Shown here: in pieces, positions 60,395 to 64,000 of the stretch
How positions within the stretch are numbered: the stretch's first letter is position 1
How the letters are laid out: each line of letters opens with the position of its first letter
From: Companilactobacillus heilongjiangensis
GTDB lineage: Bacteria; Bacillota; Bacilli; Lactobacillales; Lactobacillaceae
Reading direction: 5' to 3'
DNA: 64,000 bases
NCBI RefSeq assembly: GCF_000831645.3
Contig: NZ_CP012559.1
Location: 1,922,001 to 1,986,000, forward strand
Notes under the pieces: generated by a model
What the model was told of the DNA's origin: nothing
The model's database searches: none
The model's input: only the letters and a program-made list of their open reading frames with translations
Program-made: the position numbers and the translations under genes

Positions 60395-60574
60395 TCGCCT
60401 CCAGTTTCGAGTATGAAGCCTGCTGTGTGGACCGTTTCGAGCCAAAGTACGGTCTCGAACCTCGCTTTTGAGCCGAAAACCACGTCTCAAAAACGCCCTG
60501 TGGTGTAAGAACGGGAAATTCACCCGTCCTAACGCCACACCCACTGCGGGCTTCATACTCGAAATCTCCGGCTA
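60395..60574 (-). repeat. Cloverleaf repeat copy 29 (type II, minus orientation)
   Basis: AGTTTCGAGTATGAAGCC pairs with GGCTTCATACTCGAAAT. Hairpin 2 is the short form (TTTTGAGCC/GTCTCAAAA). It pairs divergently with copy 30 across a 173-bp AT-rich spacer that carries a terminator at 60668-60717. Confidence 0.9.
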
Positions 60575-60667
60575 ATTTAATATTCAATTCAATATTAATC
60601 TATCAGTCATACAATTACTATTATCCAAATTTTCATCAATTAAATAATTAATATAATTGAACAAAAC

Positions 60668-60717
60668 AAAAAAGCATTCAAATCACAGATAACCCGCTGA
60701 TTTGAGTGCTATTTATT
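60668..60717 (-). terminator. Terminator in the spacer of pair 29/30
   Basis: AGCACTCAAATCA and TGATTTGAATGCT form a 13-bp stem with one G-T step on the minus strand, followed by TTTTTTG. It could serve the methyltransferase gene after reading through copy 30. Confidence 0.8.
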
Positions 60718-60747
60718 TTAAAATTATCATCAATCAAAAAAATACAT

Positions 60748-60923
60748 TAGTCGGGGTGGGACAGTGATGGAGCCTGCGGTGAGAGTAGCGTTAGAGCTTC
60801 AGCTCTTACACTACTGACGTATTTTGAAATTCGAGCGACCTTCTCGAAGTTCAAAATCGAGGCGCGAGACCTTGGCTCGCACCGGTCCACCGCGGCGGAA
60901 TCACTGTCCCACTCCGACGGCAG
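60748..60923 (+). repeat. Cloverleaf repeat copy 30 (type II-like, plus orientation)
   Basis: TAGTCGGGGTGGGACAGTGAT pairs with ATCACTGTCCCACTCCGAC before GGCA. Hairpin 2 uses TTCGAG/CTCGAA. It lies 10 bp from the methyltransferase stop codon. Confidence 0.9.
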
Positions 60924-60932
60924 TCATAAAAC

Positions 60933-62291
60933 CTATTTCAAAGTAAGTTTTGTAACACATTCGATATGGTTAGTCATTGGGAACATATCAACAGGAGTTA
61001 CATCGCCAATTTCGTATGTATCGCTCAATAGTTCCAAATCACGTGCCAAAGTAGCAGGATTACAACTGATATAAACTATCCGCTTTGGTTTGATGTTCTT
61101 CAATGAATCAATCAATGAATTAGCCAAACCTTTACGTGGAGGATCAACCATCAAGACGTCGACTGAAACTTCATTCTTAGCCCAGTCATTCAAAACATCT
61201 TCAGTCTTACCAACGATAAAATCAGCGTTAGTAATATTATTCAACTTAGCATTTTGGTCAGCATCTTTAACGGCATCTTCAATAATTTCGATACCAGTAA
61301 CGTGCTTAGCCTTGTTAGCTAATGAAAGTCCAATTGTACCAATTCCTGAATAGGCATCGACAACGTTTTCCTTACCTGTCAATTCAGCTTTATCAATTGC
61401 AAGTTTGTAAAGGTTTTGAGTTTGAACAGGGTTAACTTGGTAGAAAGATTTTGGTGAAATACGGTATTTATGTCCCAAAATTTCATCATCAATATACTTC
61501 TTACCACCGAGCAATGTCATCTTTTGACCAAGAATAACGTTAGTATTCTTAGAATTGATGTTCAAGAAGACAGACTTAATCTCGGGGTTAGCCATAATTT
61601 CTTTAGTAATGTCTTTATAGTGAGAAATATCAGGTGTTCTTGAAACTAGAACGACCATCATTTCACCAGTAAAGTAAGCACGACGAACCATGATTGTCTT
61701 GATTTGACCCTTTTGATTTTGTTCATCAAAACCACGAACGTTATATTTACGCAAAATATCACGGACACGGATGATTTCAGCATCAATCTTAGGATCTTGA
61801 ATCAAGAAGTTTTCCATTGGTACTAAATCGTGTGAACGACGACGATAGAAACCAGTTGTCAACTTGCCATTAACTTGGCGAACTGGAACTTGTGCCTTAT
61901 TACGGTAATTGAATGGTGATTCCATACCCAAAGTATCGTTAACAGTAACATCTTTCAAACCAATCTTGTCAAAATCAGTTACGACTTGGTTGTGTTTGAA
62001 TTCAAGTTGCTTGTCATACTTCAAGTGGCTCAAAGGAGCGATTCCTGTTTGAGCGTAGACAGCGTCAATATCGTGGACACGGTCAGGAGATTCTACTAAA
62101 ACATCAAGTGTTTTAGCAAAGCCAAAGTTCTTGTTCACACGTGTGATAACAGCTTTAACTTTTTCACCTGGCAATGCATTGTCAACGAACAATGTGAAGT
62201 CATCGACTTTAGCAACACCTTTACCCTCATATGAGAGATCAAGGATGTCTAATTCTATTTCTTGGTTCTTTTTCAAATTTGGTTTTTCCAT
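60933..62291 (-). CDS. rlmCD: 23S rRNA (uracil-C5)-methyltransferase, RlmCD/RumA type
   Basis: This 452-residue SAM-dependent enzyme methylates C5 of specific uracils in 23S rRNA. An N-terminal TRAM domain (about 5-60, VTRVNKNFGFAKT) is followed by the central region and the methyltransferase fold with ENVVDAYSGIGTIGLSLA, GIEIIEDAV, LMVDPPRKGL and the catalytic cysteine in IVYISCNPATLARDL. No cysteine cluster for iron-sulfur binding is visible, as usual in Firmicutes. AGGTGA precedes the ATG. A terminator separates it from dagK, so they can be expressed independently. Confidence 0.92.
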   Translation of the reverse strand: MEKPNLKKNQEIELDILDLSYEGKGVAKVDDFTLFVDNALPGEKVKAVITRVNKNFGFAKTLDVLVESPDRVHDIDAVYAQTGIAPLSHLKYDKQLEFKHNQVVTDFDKIGLKDVTVNDTLGMESPFNYRNKAQVPVRQVNGKLTTGFYRRRSHDLVPMENFLIQDPKIDAEIIRVRDILRKYNVRGFDEQNQKGQIKTIMVRRAYFTGEMMVVLVSRTPDISHYKDITKEIMANPEIKSVFLNINSKNTNVILGQKMTLLGGKKYIDDEILGHKYRISPKSFYQVNPVQTQNLYKLAIDKAELTGKENVVDAYSGIGTIGLSLANKAKHVTGIEIIEDAVKDADQNAKLNNITNADFIVGKTEDVLNDWAKNEVSVDVLMVDPPRKGLANSLIDSLKNIKPKRIVYISCNPATLARDLELLSDTYEIGDVTPVDMFPMTNHIECVTKLTLK

Positions 62292-62306
62292 TTTTCACCT
62301 ATACAT

Positions 62307-62340
62307 AGAAAAAAGAAGTGTCCAAAATCGATACACTTCC
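62307..62340 (-). terminator. dagK terminator
   Basis: On the minus strand GGAAGTGT and ACACTTCTT pair and are followed by TTTTTCT, just before the methyltransferase start region. Confidence 0.75.
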
Positions 62341-62350
62341 TAATTCTTAT

Positions 62351-63379
62351 TTATTTATCTGTTTCTTTTTCTTTATCGTTATCTGATTTATCTGAATCAA
62401 GGTTCTTTTCTTCTTCGATAATCTTCTCGCCAGCATCTTTTTCACTGAGAGTTGATGTATCAATTGCTTTGAGCGGAATCGAATCAACGTTGGCGTAAAT
62501 ATTTAGATGGTTATGCAAGTTAGTAAATTCCATCGGAGCATCCCCACCATATTCACCATCCAAGTTGACCATGACACGATTTTCATCGTTAGCTTTAACA
62601 CTGATTTTTTTAGTCTTCGTGTAAATAACCTTTGGATTATAAACATGACGACCACCGTTTAGAACTAAGGCAATCAAATGAACAAGATCACGCAAGTTAG
62701 TTTCTTTAACGATAATCAATGAGAAAGTTCCATCACCAATAACTGAGTTGGGCGCAATTTGTTCCATCCCACCGATTGAATTAGTCAATCCGATTAGAAA
62801 CATCGTTGCTTTCCCGTCAAAAACACCGTCGTCATATTCGATGTGCATGTCAATAGGACTGATACGAGGCAACATTTCTGCACCTTTTACCAAGTAGGCC
62901 AAGTAACCCAAGATTGACTTATAAGCTGAAGGAACTTCATAAGTCAATTCGGTCATTGAACCACCGCCGGCGATATTGATAAAGTAACTTTTACCAGCTT
63001 GTCCAATATCAACTGGTAACTTTTGACCTTTCAAAATCACTTTGGCAGCCTCTACGACATCATCACGTGGAATCTTCAAAGCACGGGCGTAATCATTCGT
63101 TGTTCCGGCCGGAATAATTGCCATTTCAGGACGGTGATCCAAATCGGCAATTCCGTTAACAACTTCATTGATCGTACCATCGCCACCAGCAGCAACAATC
63201 AGGTCAAAACCCTCTTTAGCTACTCGTCTGGCTTCATCTTTAGCTGAGTTTTTTTTCGGTGTCGTTCGATAAGCACTAGCCTCATAACCAGCTTTTTCAA
63301 TAATATTCAAAATGTCTCCAACATTACTGTTCATGGTCTCGTGACCTGAAGTTGGATTATATATAAGTCTAGCTCGCAT
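62351..63379 (-). CDS. dagK: Diacylglycerol kinase (DagK/YegS family)
   Basis: This soluble lipid kinase phosphorylates diacylglycerol to phosphatidic acid, recycling the lipid released by lipoteichoic acid synthesis. RARLIYNPTSGHE and the nucleotide loop VAAGGDGTINEVVNGI begin the catalytic domain; ATTNDYARALKIP-like GTTNDYARALKIP follows. The 342-residue length includes an acidic, low-complexity tail (about 310-342, rich in E, D and K). GAGGGAAAG precedes the ATG. It lies 12 bp after gatB, a conserved order (gatCAB-dagK-rlmCD) in lactobacilli. Confidence 0.93.
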   Translation of the reverse strand: MRARLIYNPTSGHETMNSNVGDILNIIEKAGYEASAYRTTPKKNSAKDEARRVAKEGFDLIVAAGGDGTINEVVNGIADLDHRPEMAIIPAGTTNDYARALKIPRDDVVEAAKVILKGQKLPVDIGQAGKSYFINIAGGGSMTELTYEVPSAYKSILGYLAYLVKGAEMLPRISPIDMHIEYDDGVFDGKATMFLIGLTNSIGGMEQIAPNSVIGDGTFSLIIVKETNLRDLVHLIALVLNGGRHVYNPKVIYTKTKKISVKANDENRVMVNLDGEYGGDAPMEFTNLHNHLNIYANVDSIPLKAIDTSTLSEKDAGEKIIEEEKNLDSDKSDNDKEKETDK

Positions 63380-63391
63380 ATCTTTCCCTCA

Positions 63392-64000
63392 CTAACGACT
63401 CTTTAACTCTGCCATCAAAATCTTATTAACAACCTTAGGATTGGCTTGTCCATGTGTTTGTTTCATGATTTGACCAACCAAGAAACCAACGGCACGATCT
63501 TTACCATTCTTAAAGTCATCGATTGATTGTTGATTATTGTCTAGAATTTCTAAGATCATTGGCTTCAAAACAGCTGGATCAGATTCTTGGACAAGTCCCT
63601 TAGACTTAACCCATTCCTCAGGTTCTGTTCCGTTGCTGATAGTTTCTTGGAAGACCTTCTTAGCAATCTTCGAAGAAATTGTTCCGTTTGAAATCAAGTT
63701 AATCATCTTAGCAAGATGTTCAGGTGTCAACTTAGTATCAAGCAAACCAATTTTCTTATCGTTCAAGTAAGCATTAACTTCACCCATCAACCAGTTAGAA
63801 ACTAGTTTTGGATTAGCGTCGTAACTAACTGCTTCATCAAAGAAGTCAGACATTTCCTTAGTATCTGTCAAAACACCGGCATCATATTCAGGAATTCCTA
63901 ATTCGTTGATGTAGTGGTTACGTCTTACGGAAGCTGTTTCTGGCAAGTTAGCCTTGATTTCAGCAATCCATTCTGGTGAAATTTCATAATCTGGTAGATC
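63392..64000 (-). CDS. gatB: Asp-tRNA(Asn)/Glu-tRNA(Gln) amidotransferase subunit B, C-terminal part; 5' end outside window
   Basis: GatB is the kinase subunit of the amidotransferase that converts mis-charged Glu-tRNA(Gln) or Asp-tRNA(Asn). The window holds the last ~202 codons: the end of the cradle domain ([11 protein letters not shown] at the edge), then the helical and YqeY-like tail domain ([62 protein letters not shown]). The frame is open to the edge, so the apparent TTG start at 63946 is not real. It ends 12 bp before dagK. Confidence 0.94.
   Translation of the reverse strand, partial: DLPDYEISPEWIAEIKANLPETASVRRNHYINELGIPEYDAGVLTDTKEMSDFFDEAVSYDANPKLVSNWLMGEVNAYLNDKKIGLLDTKLTPEHLAKMINLISNGTISSKIAKKVFQETISNGTEPEEWVKSKGLVQESDPAVLKPMILEILDNNQQSIDDFKNGKDRAVGFLVGQIMKQTHGQANPKVVNKILMAELKSR

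Noticed and set aside
60395-60587. N-terminal extensions of the small membrane protein at 60188
   Set aside because: They translate repeat copy 29; the ATG at 60379 has a good ribosome site.
19131-60923. Target-site duplications flanking the repeat pairs
   Set aside because: Only the unit at 26828-27387 shows a possible 4-bp TTAC on both sides. Others do not, so I cannot claim a duplication length.

Overview
The window is AT-rich, densely coding, single-chromosome bacterial DNA from a low-GC Gram-positive. The gene set points to the family Lactobacillaceae: a phosphotransferase sucrose system, Leloir galactose genes with a class II GalT, a mevalonate pathway, water-forming NADH oxidases, a WxL cell-surface protein, DUF915 hydrolases and Shine-Dalgarno sequences of the AGGAGG type. 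A Companilactobacillus-like species is my best guess, but this is inference and was not checked against any database.

Layout. 1-5.8 kb: divergent sucrose/alpha-galactoside locus (truncated scrB, PTS EIIBCA, GH36 alpha-galactosidase, GntR regulator). 6.4-11.7 kb: DegV and glyoxalase-like genes, then a tightly coupled galK-galT-galR operon and a small SHOCT protein. 12-21 kb: small membrane protein, DUF915 hydrolase, branched-chain aminotransferase, a 1057-residue lectin/WxL surface protein, a deoxyribosyltransferase-like protein and a secreted 3D-domain protein. 21.8-26.5 kb: two tandem ~370-nt non-coding RNAs next to an overlapping thiolase-mvaA-mvaS operon. 27-35 kb: galU, YihY, map, flavodoxin, GtrA, UDP-GlcNAc 2-epimerase and fructose-bisphosphate aldolase. 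35.8-36.2 kb: an unidentified RNA-like locus. 36.8-43 kb: two paralogous NADH oxidases around an acetyltransferase and an EAL protein, then a diguanylate cyclase gene broken by an in-frame amber codon. 44-46 kb: a complete group II intron. 46.7-51.5 kb: multicopper oxidase, DUF421/DUF3290, MarR, thioesterase and tRNA-Arg. 51.5-64 kb: DEAD-box helicase, oxidoreductase, amino-acid permease, orphan PTS EIIC, HPK10/LytTR two-component system, RlmCD-type methyltransferase, diacylglycerol kinase and the 3' part of gatB.

The most striking feature is a family of ~175-190 bp repeats occupying almost every long intergenic region: 28 complete or near-complete copies plus 4 partial ones. Each copy folds as an outer stem closing three internal hairpins, that is a four-way or cloverleaf form. 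Arm sequences differ from copy to copy while staying self-complementary, including G-U type changes. In 13 places two copies (or a copy and a remnant) lie in opposite orientation about an AT-rich spacer of 121-231 bp, always with the same outward-facing ends, giving composite units of ~490-595 bp. One copy is interrupted by the group II intron, and removing the intron restores the repeat exactly. I recognise no named family for these units; they are the best candidate here for an undescribed system.

Several genes have starts inside longer open frames, and these were set by ribosome binding sites. Many apparent ORFs inside the repeats are artefacts of their recurring sequence and were left out.
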